Translations under genes and position numbers: made by a program | The notes under the pieces: model-generated | The model's input: only the letters and a program-made list of their open reading frames with translations | What the model was told of the DNA's origin: nothing | The model's database searches: none | Assembly (NCBI GenBank): GCA_019054805.1 | Contig: JAHQIY010000003.1 | Coordinates: 5,766,001 to 5,830,000 of the forward strand | From: Brachionus manjavacas | Lineage: Eukaryota > Rotifera > Eurotatoria > Ploima > Brachionidae | Length of the DNA stretch: 64,000 nt | Reading direction: 5' to 3' | Part shown: piece after piece, positions 1 to 10,600 of the stretch | How positions within the stretch are numbered: the stretch's first letter is position 1 | Layout: each line of letters opens with the position of its first letter

Positions 1-1
1 G

Positions 2-124
2 ACCATGAAAGCACCACTAGTGGAAAATTTTCTAGATCAGGTGGTCGAAGACGAAGTGGTTCGACCCAATGTAAAGGAGTTAATCAATAAATTTGAAAAT
101 AGCAGAAATAAATCGAGTTTTTGA
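2..124 (+). CDS. 3' end of an unidentified gene (terminal exon, partial)
   Basis: The frame starting at base 2 is open from the window edge to a TGA at 122-124 and gives 40 residues that look like a genuine acidic/helical C-terminus, containing NVKELINKFENSR just before the stop. The competing frame 1 stops earlier and is Ser/Gly-rich. No start or upstream exon is visible because the gene runs off the left edge. VKELIxKFE-type tails occur in several cytoskeletal and signalling proteins, but I cannot assign a family. The AT-rich sequence after the stop fits a 3'UTR. Confidence 0.5.
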   Translation, partial: TMKAPLVENFLDQVVEDEVVRPNVKELINKFENSRNKSSF

Positions 125-1060
125 CTTTTTAAAAATTTTTTTGTAAACAAATAATATTTCCAATTTTTTTCTAAAAAATCTTTTTACATACAATTCACAT
201 AATTCTTTTAAAATTTGTGATTAAAATTGTTTTATACTAAGATTTGGTTTTTGTTATGATATTTAAATTTTCATTGCCTAAAATCGTCCTTAAGCGAAAT
301 CTTTTAAATTTATCTTAAGTTTTTATTTGAATCGTCGCGTTGCGCATGAGATGCATAGTGCCGAAATGATTTTTCACAAGTAAAGTTGGTATTGCTGGTT
401 CAGGATTGAAGTAAGGAACTTGAATAGAAACCATGTAAACTTGTTTTTTTTGTAAATTTAGAGTAAAAATAAATTTTTTTGAGACTTGATGATTAATCTA
501 TTTTAATATTTTACAAAAATTTAAATCTTTTATTTATTTAAATCTAATTCAATGAACAGAATAATAATATAAAACTAAAAAAAAGTTTTTCTTAGAAGCA
601 AAGAATGATGAGTTCAATGTTTTATTTAAGAAATATTTGTTTTTAAACCGATACCTTTCTTTGTACTAATATAATGCGAAATCTAAAAAAAATAAATTTA
701 CCCTTTTTTAAAAAAAAAGAACTATTAATTTTTGATTTTTTAATGTTTAATTGTTTTTCAAACACAAATAAGTAATGCAAAAAATTTGAAAAAGGTGAAG
801 GCGCCTTTTAACAATTAAAAAAAACCGACCACAAATATTCGAATAAAGAAAAAAAATAATAGAATAAAATATTATTAAAAAATTTATATCAGTTTTATTT
901 TTCGAATCAATAGGTACCATAATATAAAGATTAGAAATTTTTATGGCATTTTTAATACCATCAATCTAATGATATAATAGAATTGGTAATTTTCATATAA
1001 AAAAGCAACAACATCTGCTTCTAGGCCATTTTTCTTGCTGACCAAAGTAAATAATATTTT
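125..1060. other. AT-rich intergenic DNA, no gene seen
   Basis: Mostly A/T homopolymer-rich sequence with stops in all frames. I see no coding signal, no tRNA and no clear repeat. The first part is presumably the 3'UTR of the gene ending at 124. Confidence 0.5.
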
Positions 1061-1086
1061 AGATTTAATTCAAAAGACTGATCAAA

Positions 1087-1500
1087 ATGCAAGCTAAAAT
1101 TATCGATAAAAATTTTTTTGTAAAAAGATATATATTTTTTGACAATGTCAAGCATGACTTTAAAGTTAGACCTATCGCCGACTTCTCGGCATTAACAAAT
1201 GTCATAAGAGCGTCAAAATTCGCATTGGAATCGCTTTTCCAAGTGATCAATGATATTCCTTGGCAAAAGCATCTCTAGTATTGCAAAATAGATTTCAGAC
1301 AGGCCTTCTTTAAAATAGTATTTCACACCAGATCTAGATTTATAAACACTTTTAGTTATGAAAGGTGAGTTCTTTGACTTCAACAGAATGTCCTTCGGTT
1401 TGAGCATAGCACCCTAAATCCATCAGATTCTGCTGAACTCTGTACTTAAATTTTTCAAAAGTACGCAAAGTTCACATACCAGATCCTGGACACACACGCA
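1087..1500 (+). pseudogene. Degenerate Ty3/gypsy-like reverse transcriptase fragment
   Basis: Conceptual translation across frames gives, in the correct order for a gypsy-type RT: VRPIADFSALTNVI, then ASKFALESLFQVINDIPWQK, then YCKIDFRQAFFKI (the Asp of the first palm motif), then GEFFDFNRMSFGLSIAP, the conserved F-x-R-M-x-F-G-L-x-x-A-P block. The last block lies in a different frame from the one before and ends in a stop, so at least one frameshift and several nonsense changes are present. A YxDD motif is not recognisable after about 1450. No LTRs, integrase or RNase H were found nearby. This is a dead retroelement fragment. Confidence 0.65.
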
Positions 1501-1889
1501 TCGCACTTTTGTAAAGGACACGAACTTGTCTCTTTTGTTCACCGGGCTTAAGAGGAGGACCCTCAGGAGAAATTTTTATCTAAATTATTAATAAAAAAGA
1601 CTAACTCGTGGTCAAGCCACCAGTCAGCCAACATTTTCATGTTGTTATCCGAATCTTTCGCTTTTTCCTTTTCCAGAAAATCGGGCTTATTCAACTTGTT
1701 GTATTTGGATTGAGTTAAATTTAAACTTTTATAATCTTTTAAGTTAAATTCTTTATTCAGGTTTATTTTTGTGAGTTTTTTAGATAAGTTAAATATTTGG
1801 CTAAATTAATTAGAGAATATAAGTTTTAAAAACAATAATAGCTTTATAAAATAGACCTATTGACAAAGGGGGCTTAGATATTCTCTCTA

Positions 1890-2805
1890 GTTTGAAAGGA
1901 TGTTCTTTTTAAAATTGACTTTACTTTATAATAGACATTCCTTTTATCCTTTTTGACTCTTTACACTCAAAAAGAATGTTCTTTTTACTTTTCAATCAAA
2001 GTCTAAGTCTAAAATAGACGTACTTTTTATCCTTTCTGACTTTTTCTAGTCAAAAAGGATGTTCTTTTTGTACTTAATAAATTTCAAAGTAAGTTCTCCT
2101 TTAAAATAGACGTACTTTTTATCCTTTCTGACTTTTTCTAGTCAAAAAGGATGTTCTTTTTGTACTTTATAAATTTCAAAGTAAGTTCTCCTTTAAAATA
2201 GACGTACTTTTTATCCTTTCTGACTATTTCTAGTCAAAAAGGATGTTCTTTTTATTTTTCAATCAAAGTCTAAGTCTAAAATAGACGTACTTTTTATCCT
2301 TTCTGACTTTTTCTAGTCAAAAAGGATGTTCTTTTTGTACTTTATAAATTTCAAAGTAAGTTCTCCTTTAAAATAGACGTACTTTTTATCCTTTCTGACT
2401 TTTTCTTGTCAAAATGGATGTTCTTTTTGTACTTTATAAATTTCAAAGTAAGTTCTCCTTTAAAATAGACGTACTTTTTATCCTTTCTGACTTTTTCTAG
2501 TCAAAAAGGATGTTCTTTTTGTACTTTATAAATTTCAAAGTAAGTTCTCCTTTAAAATAGACGTACTTTTTATCCTTTCTGACTTTTTCTAGTCAAAAAG
2601 GATGTTCTTTTTGTACTTTATAAATTTCAAAGTAAGTTCTCCTTTAAAATAGACGTACTTTTTATCCTTTCTGACTTTTACTAGTCAAAAAGGATGTTCT
2701 TTTTGTACTTTATAAATTTCAAAGTAAGTTCTCCTTTAAAATAGACGTACTTTTTATCCTTTCTGACTTTTTCTAGTCAAAAAGGATGTTCTTTTTGTAC
2801 ATTCT
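1890..2805 (+). repeat. 92-bp tandem satellite, array 1 (forward)
   Basis: The landmark AAAATAGACG recurs at 2011, 2103, 2195, 2278, 2370, 2462, 2554, 2646 and 2738, a spacing of 92 bp except for one 83-bp unit. Units are nearly identical apart from a degenerate leader at 1890-2010. Each unit contains an imperfect hairpin, ATCCTTTCTGAC followed 8 bases later by GTCAAAAAGGAT. A second, reverse-oriented array of the same family lies at 3480-4085. Confidence 0.95.
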
Positions 2806-2978
2806 AGAATTTATTTTTTGTTTTGTTTTGAATAGAATTCCTTTTTTAAATTTTAATTAAAAATTTTTTATTAATTCTTTGTATAGAAAAGAGGTAATTT
2901 TTTTTCAATTGTATCTTTCATTTAATTCAAAAAACCCGAATTCCCTAAAGCTCCTTTTATTTTTATCTTGTTTAAACG

Positions 2979-3074
2979 AAAATAACCCTTTAATAAACCC
3001 TAATTTGACAAAGCTCTTGACGTCTTACGACGTCAATCGCTCAGTCAAAATATGGTTTATTTAAGGGTTATTTT
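2979..3074. repeat. 96-bp near-palindrome between the satellite arrays
   Basis: Bases 2979-3009 and 3044-3074 are inverted copies (31 bp, about 4 mismatches). The centre, 3017-3036, is TTGACGTC-TTAC-GACGTCAA, a perfect 8-bp inverted repeat. Both share the same symmetry axis at 3026/3027. A 61-codon open frame runs through here, but the palindrome explains it better than coding does. Confidence 0.9.
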
Positions 3075-3344
3075 CCTTTAACTTAACAATCCTTTTGAGA
3101 ACTTTAATTCTTATAATATATCTTTTTACTAAACAAAAATTTTATTTTTTCATAAGTTTGTGAGACTTTTTAAAATTTTATTTTTTTTTGATTAATTCTT
3201 TCTAAACTTAAATTCATTTAATTTTAATATTAGTTTTGAATAATTATGTTCATCTAGAATGTTATAAACAAAGAAGAAATATCTTTTTCTATTCATGTGT
3301 TTTTGTATATGTTAGTATATGTTTGTTTGAAGTCTTTTCTAGAC

Positions 3345-4085
3345 TTTTTATCTTTTCTGACTTTTTACACTCAAAAAGAATGTTCTTTTTGAACTTTTTA
3401 TTTTTCAATCAAAGTCTTAGTCAAAAATAAACGTACTTTTTATCCTTTCTGACTTTTTCTAGTCAAAAAGGATGATAAAAAGGACGTCTTTTCTAGACTA
3501 AAGCAAAAATATGATTTATAAAAGTATAAAAAGAACATCCTTTTTTACAGAAAAAAAACAAAAAGGACAAAAAGGACGTCTTTTTTAGACTAAAGCAAAA
3601 ATATAATTTATAAAAGTATAAAAAGAACATCCTTTTTTACAGAAAAAAAACAAAAAGGATAAAAAGGACGTCTTTTCTAGACTAAAGCAAAAATATAATT
3701 TATAAAAGTATAAAAAGAACATCCTTTTTTACAAAAAAAAAAAAAAAGGATAAAAAGGACGTCTTTTTTAGACTAAAGCAAAAATATAATTTATAAAAGT
3801 ATAAAAAGAACATCCTTTTTTACAGAAAAAAAACAAAAAGGATAAAAAGGACGTCTTTTCTAGACTAAAGCAAAAATATAATTTATAAAAGTATAAAAAG
3901 AACATCCTTTTTTACAAAAAAAAACAAAAAGGATAAAAAGGACGTCTTTTCTAGACTAAAGCAAAAATATAATTTATAAAAGTATAAAAAGAACATCCTT
4001 TTTTACAGAAAAAAAACAAAAAGGATAAAAAGGACGTCTTTTCTTGAATAAAGCAAAAATATAATTTATAAAAAAAGACAAAAAG
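3345..4085 (-). repeat. 92-bp tandem satellite, array 2 (mostly reverse orientation)
   Basis: After one to two forward copies at 3345-3475 the orientation flips. GACGTC then recurs at 3483, 3575, 3667, 3758, 3850, 3941 and 4033, a spacing of 91-92 bp. The reverse complement of the array 1 unit aligns with this unit over most of its length: both contain AAAAAGAACATCCTTTTT, followed by AAAGGATAAAAAG and then ACGTCT. The two arrays are therefore one satellite family arranged head to head. Confidence 0.9.
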
Positions 4086-4089
4086 TACA

Positions 4090-5590
4090 ATCATAGTTTT
4101 TTTGTTCTGGTTGTCAATAGATGATAAAATAGTTTAATTTGAATTGAATATATTTAAATTTTTTAAGTATTTAATTCGGCTGCAATTTTTTTTTTAAATA
4201 TTTAGTCATTAAAATATCAATTTTAATCAAAGGGGCAAAAATTTTATAAAAAGCAATTTAAATCGCCCCAGAGTTGTTAAATAAAATTTTTTTAGAACAC
4301 ATATGTTTTTATTTGCTAATGCCTAAAACTAGAGACCAAAAAAATAAGAATCATCAAATTAAAAATAGGCTTCGAAATTGAGCTTATTGATATTTTTGCT
4401 GATGGGTAAACTCGGTGTTCTTTATTATATGTTTTTATGAAAAAGTTTAAACTTGTTTTTTCAATCAATTAATCAGAGCATTTTCTTATGGTGAAAATTT
4501 GAATCCTAGCAACTGATATTAAAGCTTTTATCACTTAAATTATTCACAAATATTTAATTAATTAGAAAATATTTTTTTAAGGCAAAAGTCTCAATTAAAG
4601 ATTTATCAATAAGGAATATAGTTTTACAAACCATACAACCCGACTTGGGCTAAGTCAATTTTTTGACTTTGAAATTTTCAAAAGTTCAAGTAAAAGTTGA
4701 CTTAAAATATTTGTTTTACCTATTTTTATTAAAAATTTAATTCTAAAATATTTTAACTTTTACTTTTGATCGACTATGCACTTTACCACTGGATCATTTA
4801 TTTATTTATTTAATGTGAACAAAAGTTAAATAAAACAATCGTCTATCTGGTATTTGTTTACCAGTTAACTTTTTAAGTTTAATGGCTCCATAATAATTTT
4901 ATCATGGAACCCACTATAAAAAAAAAAACACAATTTCAAATAATTAATAATATAAAAGTAAGATAAATACATAATATGATAAAATTTTAAAAATAAAAAA
5001 ATTTAATTATGAATCTTAATTTTTCATTAATTGATAAAAATTTAATTATCATTGTATTCAAATTTTCATATAAAAACTCTTTTAAAGAGAAAATTATTTT
5101 AAAAAAATTATTAATAAATTTAGTAAAAAAAATATCCAAATGTTGATTCACCAAATTTTCGCTGTGAAGATGATTCTTGTTCCTTAATTCATAGGGTAAA
5201 TTTCTCACTGCGTTTGTTTTTAGTTACTCTGCTAAAATTGGTGAATTTTGAGATGAGAAAACCTTGAATGAAAAGATAATAACAATTAGCTTAGAATGTA
5301 AATAATCAAAGAAAGACAATAATCAAAATAAAGAAGGATAAAAGTTTTATCATTCAAGTGGGCGAATATTTCGAGAAAATCCTGAAATTAAATCGCCAAG
5401 ATTAAAGTTATCTGAATAAATTAGATCTGATGTCTGAATAATACTGTTCATGCGACAAAGAAGGTCCTAACTTGTAAAGGATTTATGGAAGTAGTGCAAA
5501 TTGGAAGATAAATGGAAAATTATGAAGAAAATAAGTTTTTAATTATCTAAAAGAAACTATTTTAATGGTTTTTTTGAAGATGTTTATTAA
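4090..5590. other. AT-rich intergenic DNA
   Basis: No supportable gene. A 73-codon minus-strand frame at 4987-5208 is Phe/Ile/Lys/Asn-rich, as AT-rich noise would be. Around 4640-4700 there is an inverted AAGTCAA / TTGACTT motif of a type that also occurs near 21400, 45430 and 57530. Confidence 0.5.
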
Positions 5591-5597
5591 GATTTAA

Positions 5598-7071
5598 TTA
5601 ATAAAAAAGTTTTGATAACTGATATCGAATCATAAACGCCATGAAACAACAAATTATCTAAAAAAAAGGATATTTTTTAATATTGATTTTAAATAAAATA
5701 ATTAAAAGTCTTTAAACTTGTAAAATAAGTAATTGTTTTGTTAATTGATCCTCTCTCTTTGGGCCAAAAAGAGTCAAATAAAAGTTGATAATTGTAAAAT
5801 TTGAGCTTTCGTATTGTATGTGTTTTTTATCTTTATCATCTAATTTTTCTGTAACTCTAATAAATCGGAATAGACGGAAAACTTTGAATATCAGCTGTGA
5901 AATTTTTGATAGATCTTTATCATAAAACTGGACCACACTTGGCTCAAGTAGATCAGTTTCAGGATTGTATCTAAAAAAGGAACGAAAATTAGTATTAAAT
6001 TAGCAAAAAGAATTTTAATTACTTTGGCATACGATGTCTGGGACATGGTATGAATTTGAATAATTGCGGGATTGACAAAAGAAAATTGAATATTTGCGGA
6101 ATAAAGAAAAGCAACAAAAATTTACTGAAATGGCCTAAAATACCAACGACAGCAAAAGTCATTCCGGCAAAATAACAAAACGTGTCGCCCACAAAAACCC
6201 TACTAGGATACTTGTTGTACAAAAAGAGTGGTATGGCGCAAGCAATGAACGGAATTATTAAATACATTGAAAATATGTGGTTGTCTCTAAAAGGACCATT
6301 GAACTCAATTAAATTACTAATTAAAACACTAAACGCAATCACCAAAGATTGACCAACCTCAATACCATTGATACCAGCGTAAATATTGATGGCATTGGTG
6401 CAAAAAACAGCCAACATACCCATATAAACGTAATACAAAAATCCAAGATTCAATGCATACCCTAGCCATGGTCGTAATGGATATGGCACAATAATTGTAG
6501 TTGAATTAATATTGGCAAAATAAACCATAAGCAAGGGCAAGGATGCGATTGTTGGCAACAAAAGTTTATCTCTCCATTTAAGGTCTAAGACATCATCGGC
6601 AAATCCAAGAAAAATCATACAGCCAATACTTAATAGCGCTGCCAAATACTCAATAAACTTTATAAAGGAAAAAAAATAATTTTGTTGAAACATTAAAATT
6701 TTGTTTTTTTGAGTAATTACTTGTTGATGTGAAAGCTCTTTGTTAAAAGCCAATGTCTCATAAAATCTCAATGGAATGAACAAAAATGTAACTATCAAAA
6801 AAAAGGCACCACTAATCACACCATAAGCTTCAGGTCTTGTGGTTATAAATATTTAATTAAATTAAAGTCAGATCATTTTCTATGCTTACATTTGAACTTT
6901 GTTCTTTTTACTCAAATCGATGCCTTTCAAATCAGCTCGGATAAACATTTCCTTGAATTTTGGCATTATTTTAAACAAAATAATGGAGCCTACAAAAGAT
7001 ATGGCAACATTTAGGAACAAACGAACGGTCTGAGACAATTTCTCGTCTGCTAAATAAGAAGCCAGTGACAT
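5598..7071 (-). CDS. ALG7: UDP-GlcNAc:dolichyl-phosphate GlcNAc-1-phosphotransferase (DPAGT1/ALG7)
   Basis: Transfers GlcNAc-1-P from UDP-GlcNAc to dolichyl phosphate at the ER membrane, the committed first step of N-glycan precursor synthesis. Four exons on the minus strand: 7071-6890, 6835-6023, 5970-5718, 5657-5598; introns of 54, 52 and 60 bp, all GT-AG; phases close to a 435-residue protein (animal homologues are about 400-410). Diagnostic segments include [74 protein letters not shown] and PCPRHRMPK. The protein is multi-spanning. The short last exon ([12 protein letters not shown] at the end) follows a donor that reads as Val-stop if unspliced, so it is easily missed. Residues after the first transmembrane helices carry a roughly 20-residue insertion relative to the human protein. 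A GTG codon nine bases upstream is not the start; the ATG at 7071 is. AATAAA lies at 5588-5583. Confidence 0.97.
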
Positions 7072-7084
7072 TTTAATCACATGA

Positions 7085-7585
7085 AACTTTTTATCGATTA
7101 CTGAATTTTAAATATTAGTTTATTAATTTGATTTTTAATTCTACGTGTATAAAAATTTTGAGGAAAATTTCAAAAATTAAATTTAAATTTTATTCATAAT
7201 TTGATTTTTGGCTACATGTCGATTAAGTGTATGTCTTAGGGAATTGAAAGTTAAAAAACGCTAAAATTTGATAGTTCATATTTTCCTCAAAAATAGAAAA
7301 GAAAATGTTTTTTGTTCAATACAAATCTGGCGCTGAATATATAGAATTAAAAATAACCAATTTTTTTCAAAGAATTTTTTTTTTAATTTAAAAAACATTA
7401 TTGAATTTTGCAAAAAAGCGTTTTTAATATTTTTTATTTATGAAAATTTAAGATAGATCTGAAATTTTTAAAAAGAATTTTACAGGATTTTGTCCTTTAA
7501 CTTATTGTTATCTTTTTAAACCTCAGTTTTTTTAGTTATTTTTTTGAATTTATTTATCATCAATATAATAATTGTCCCAATTCTT
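7085..7585. other. AT-rich intergenic DNA upstream of ALG7
   Basis: Contains the presumptive promoter and 5'UTR of the minus-strand ALG7 gene. No recognisable motif, ORF or repeat. Confidence 0.5.
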
Positions 7586-7690
7586 TCCTAGTGGATAATG
7601 GTGAGGCGCTCATCTCCTTTTCATGTACCTTTTTGAGCAACGGCTCCGATCTGACACAGAGGCTACTGCATCGAGATGATTATCTACATC
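7586..7690 (+). mobile_element. SINE-like element, tRNA-related head (copy A)
   Basis: CCTAGTGGATAATGG resembles a tRNA A-box region, and GGCTCCGATCTGAC about 50 bp later is a weak B-box. A 110-bp stretch is about 90% identical to 27068-27180, and its middle is present inverted at 8075-8140. This dispersed, GC-richer-than-background sequence with tRNA-like spacing fits a degenerate tRNA-derived SINE. The 66-codon frame running through it is not supported. Confidence 0.55.
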
Positions 7691-7959
7691 TACACATTTT
7701 TCGAACTGAAACTCCTTATTATTTTAGTAAAAAATTAAAATACATGATAATAATAAAATTGAGAAAAAAATATATCGAAATAGAGCAATAAAGATAGTTG
7801 AGGTTTAAACTATGGATAATTCGGGTAGAATAGAAGATTTTTTTGATTTTTAAGTCAACAATTCCAATGTAAAGTTAAGTATTCATTATTCATTTTAATG
7901 AACCCAAAAAGTCGAGAATTTCTGATTTATTAATTTAATTGTATTCTTTGGTATTAACC

Positions 7960-8145
7960 CGTTATGGGAGAAAACATCCTAAAACCCCAACGTATGGTTA
8001 AAACCCTTTAAAAAAAAAATGGAGACCCGATTCGACTGGGTAATAATTGAGGTTTAGATGATAAAATCAATGCAGTAACTTCTGTGTCAGATCGGAGTCG
8101 TTGCTCAAAAGGTACTGGGAAAAGAGATAAGCCGCTGGTTTATTA
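7960..8145 (-). mobile_element. SINE-like element (copy B, inverted)
   Basis: The reverse complement of 8090-8135 carries TTTTGAGCAACGACTCCGAT, then CTGACACAG, matching copy A. The body (CCCAGTCGAATCGGGTCTCC on the minus strand) corresponds to the TCCAGTCGAAACTGGTGCCC segment of the copy at 27 kb. Copies A and B therefore sit as an inverted pair. Confidence 0.5.
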
Positions 8146-8184
8146 CGATTGAAAATAGTGTTGGGATTCGTACAAGCGGGCACT

Positions 8185-8390
8185 TAAACGGCCAAAATTT
8201 TTAGAAACCGTGACCGTGTCCGTATTAGCCGGCCAACTTTTTGGCGAGCGGCCATTTGGCCGGCAAGCTTGGCGGCCTAATTTTTAGACCGCCAAAATAA
8301 ACGGCCAAAAATATACGGGCGGCTTAAAAACCGGCCAACTTTTTGGCCGGCGGCCATTTTGCCGGCCAGCTTGGCGGCCTAATTTCATTT
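8185..8390. repeat. GGCCGGC-rich tandem repeat, about 103-bp period
   Basis: Two long units (8228-8284 and 8331-8385) each read GCCGGCCAACTTTTTGGC, then CGGCCAT, GCCGGC, AGCTTGGCGGCCTAATTT. Shorter CGGCCAAAAAT-type pieces surround them. The block is far more GC-rich than its surroundings and is made of inverted GGCC words, so each unit can fold. Confidence 0.75.
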
Positions 8391-8718
8391 ATAAAAATTA
8401 TTAAATAAAACTGAATAATGTAGATCCTTCTGTAATTCCTTCAGTGAATCAATTTTTTATTTTTACTTTTAAAATTTAAAAACCCAATTTTAAATAAGAA
8501 AAATAAAAAATTTCCTTTAATTTTGAAAATTAACGAAAACTCGTGATTTTGTTAAAATTATAAAAATTCCAAATCGAATGGAAAATAAAAAATTCTCTAG
8601 AGTAATTAAATCAAGGTTTCAAAGCTTTTAAAATAATTGTTTCTTAATGCAAAACATCAAGTTTTGTTTCAGCACAATAAACCCATTTTCCTTTTTTTTT
8701 CCAGAAAATAAAACCACA

Positions 8719-9648
8719 ATGAGATTTTTTTTAATAGCACTTGGTTTGATACTAAATTATTTTTACAACCGAGCTAATTCATATGATTTTTTTGAAATTG
8801 AAAAGAACTTTGACTTTCAAAATGATTCGCAAATCTTAATCAACCATAATAGATTAAAAAAAATAATTTGCTTGGCAAACTGCCTTAAAAATTCAGGTTG
8901 TTTTTTTTTTGACATATATTGATGGGACTTGTCGCTTATACAACAAAAATGCTTGGCCCAAAAAAATTTTAACGTCTGGATCTTTATTGTTTAGAAAAGC
9001 GTTCGGATTTAAGTAAATAAAATATTCAAAATTAATTTTAAAAATAAATTTAAAAAAAAATTAAGCAGTACTACTGAAGACTTTGATGTTTTTTTTACTA
9101 CAACTTCAACAACACCAATGACTACGATTTCACCGATAATTTCAACAATCAATAACATTTATGGCATAAATTGGGGTGAATGGGGATTAATGGAAACATG
9201 TGACATTGGGAATTATGTGATCGGATTTAGAACTAAACTTCAAGAGGAGCAAGGGGCAGGTCTAGATTTCGACGATTCAGCTTTGAATGGAATAGAATTA
9301 ATTTGCAGTGATGGCAAAACTTTAAGAAGTGCTGAAGGTCCGTATGGAACTTGGGATTCAAACATGGTAATTTGTCCTAATAATCAGAGTATTCATGGTT
9401 TTAAGTACGGAATAGAAAATTATGTTGACATTAGGGACGATACTGCAACAAATGTAATTAGACTAAAATGTTCAGATAACATTATCCTACAATCTTTAGA
9501 AGGACCATGGAGTAGTTCAATTAGTACACTTTATTGTCCTAATGGAGTTGTTACTGGAATACGAACACAAGTTGAGGCTGATAAAGGTTCGGATAATGAT
9601 AAAACTGGCCTCAATAACGTTGAATTATTTTGTGAAGTTATTGAATGA
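8719..9648 (+). pseudogene. Secreted PAN-like + VMO-I domain protein, copy 1 (frameshifted)
   Basis: Exons 8719-9012 and 9066-9648 (intron 53 bp) parallel the intact copy at 30255. Exon 1 encodes a signal peptide and a short Cys-containing segment (KIICLANCLKNSGC) like part of a PAN/Apple domain. Exon 2 encodes a Thr/Ser linker and a full vitelline membrane outer layer protein I domain (WGEWGLMETC, EGPYGTWDS, GPWSSS, NNVELFC). Exon 1 is 294 nt where 293 is needed. The T run at 8901-8910 has 10 T; nine would keep the frame to read FLTYIDGTCRLYN as in copy 2. So the gene is disrupted in this sequence, by mutation or by a homopolymer sequencing error. TTTTTTTTTCCAG ends 14 bases before the ATG. 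AATAAA at 9689. VMO-I proteins are extracellular coat proteins; the role here is not known. Confidence 0.85.
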
Positions 9649-9699
9649 ATTTAAAATTTAAATTTTATCGTTTAAAAAAAAAATTATAAATAAAATTGA

Positions 9700-10600
9700 C
9701 CATCGATATTTCAAAATCTCTTACAATTTTTCTAATGAATACGTATCGCCAAAAATGACACTACTAAAAAACCGATCGCCCAAGCCAACCCCGTTCTAAT
9801 CTGTTGGGATTAAAGAAGAATTAGATTTATGTCTTTTCTAATGACTTGAATTTGAATTTTTTGAAATCGAAAAAGTTTTAAAAAAAGAGTGAAAAATAAT
9901 CAACCCAAATGTTTGCTTAAAAGGGACAGGGGGCAGTTTTTGGAGTAACATTTTCATTAGAGCAATGTAATTGATATTTTATTTTTTGAAAGGGAAATAT
10001 AAATTTCATCAACTTTTATAAATAAATTAAAGTTTAGCTAATTTTTAATTTTTCGACTTCAAAAGTATCACCAAATTAATGGTTAATTCCAATGTTCTCT
10101 TAATAGTGTGAATTTTTATCAAACCCTTGTTCACCATTATTCAAGACAGTTTTCTAAATAATTTAAAAATAATTAAAAAATAGTTAAATAATTTTTTTTT
10201 GAAAAGTTTAAAATTAGTTCCGTTAATGCAGTATGGTGCAACATTCAAAGTTGCATCATCTTAAAAAGTCTGCTAATGTGCAAAATCTCTGCAAAATGCG
10301 CTACACTAGATTATATTTTAATTACGCTACGCTAGATAATATTTCTGAAAAAATCTGCAAATTTAGCAGACCTTGATATTTGATGCAACTTAAAATGTAT
10401 TATCTTGCATCTACAAAGCTAATTTTAAATTTTCAGAAAAAAGTTATTCAATATTTTAAAATTTTTTCTGTTCTTTTTATCATTTTGCACTGTATTTAAC
10501 AAAATCTTTCCAAGCCGTAATGCAATATTGATATAAAGTATGTAGAATTTACACAATAAAGTCGGGTATTCTATATATCTAAATTCGAAACCCGCTTCAT
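9700..10600. repeat. Intergenic DNA with a degenerate inverted-repeat element
   Basis: Bases about 10210-10420 carry an imperfect inverted repeat: ATGGTGCAACATTCAAAGTT and GTCTGCTAA on the left, TTAGCAGACC and GATGCAACTTAAAATGT on the right. Related words (GATGCAACATTGGATGTTGC) recur at 44890-44925 in the opposite sense. This looks like a MITE family. The rest shows nothing. Confidence 0.5.

Noticed and set aside
1065-1407. Three overlapping 60-64 codon frames on both strands
   Set aside because: They are shadows of the decayed reverse transcriptase; only the multi-frame plus-strand reading has family motifs.
2879-3430. Frames of 61 and 64 codons between the satellite arrays
   Set aside because: No ATG start, Phe/Leu/Asn/Ser-rich, and largely explained by the palindrome and satellite sequence.
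4987-5208. 73-codon minus-strand frame
   Set aside because: AT-noise composition, no domain, no splice or start context.
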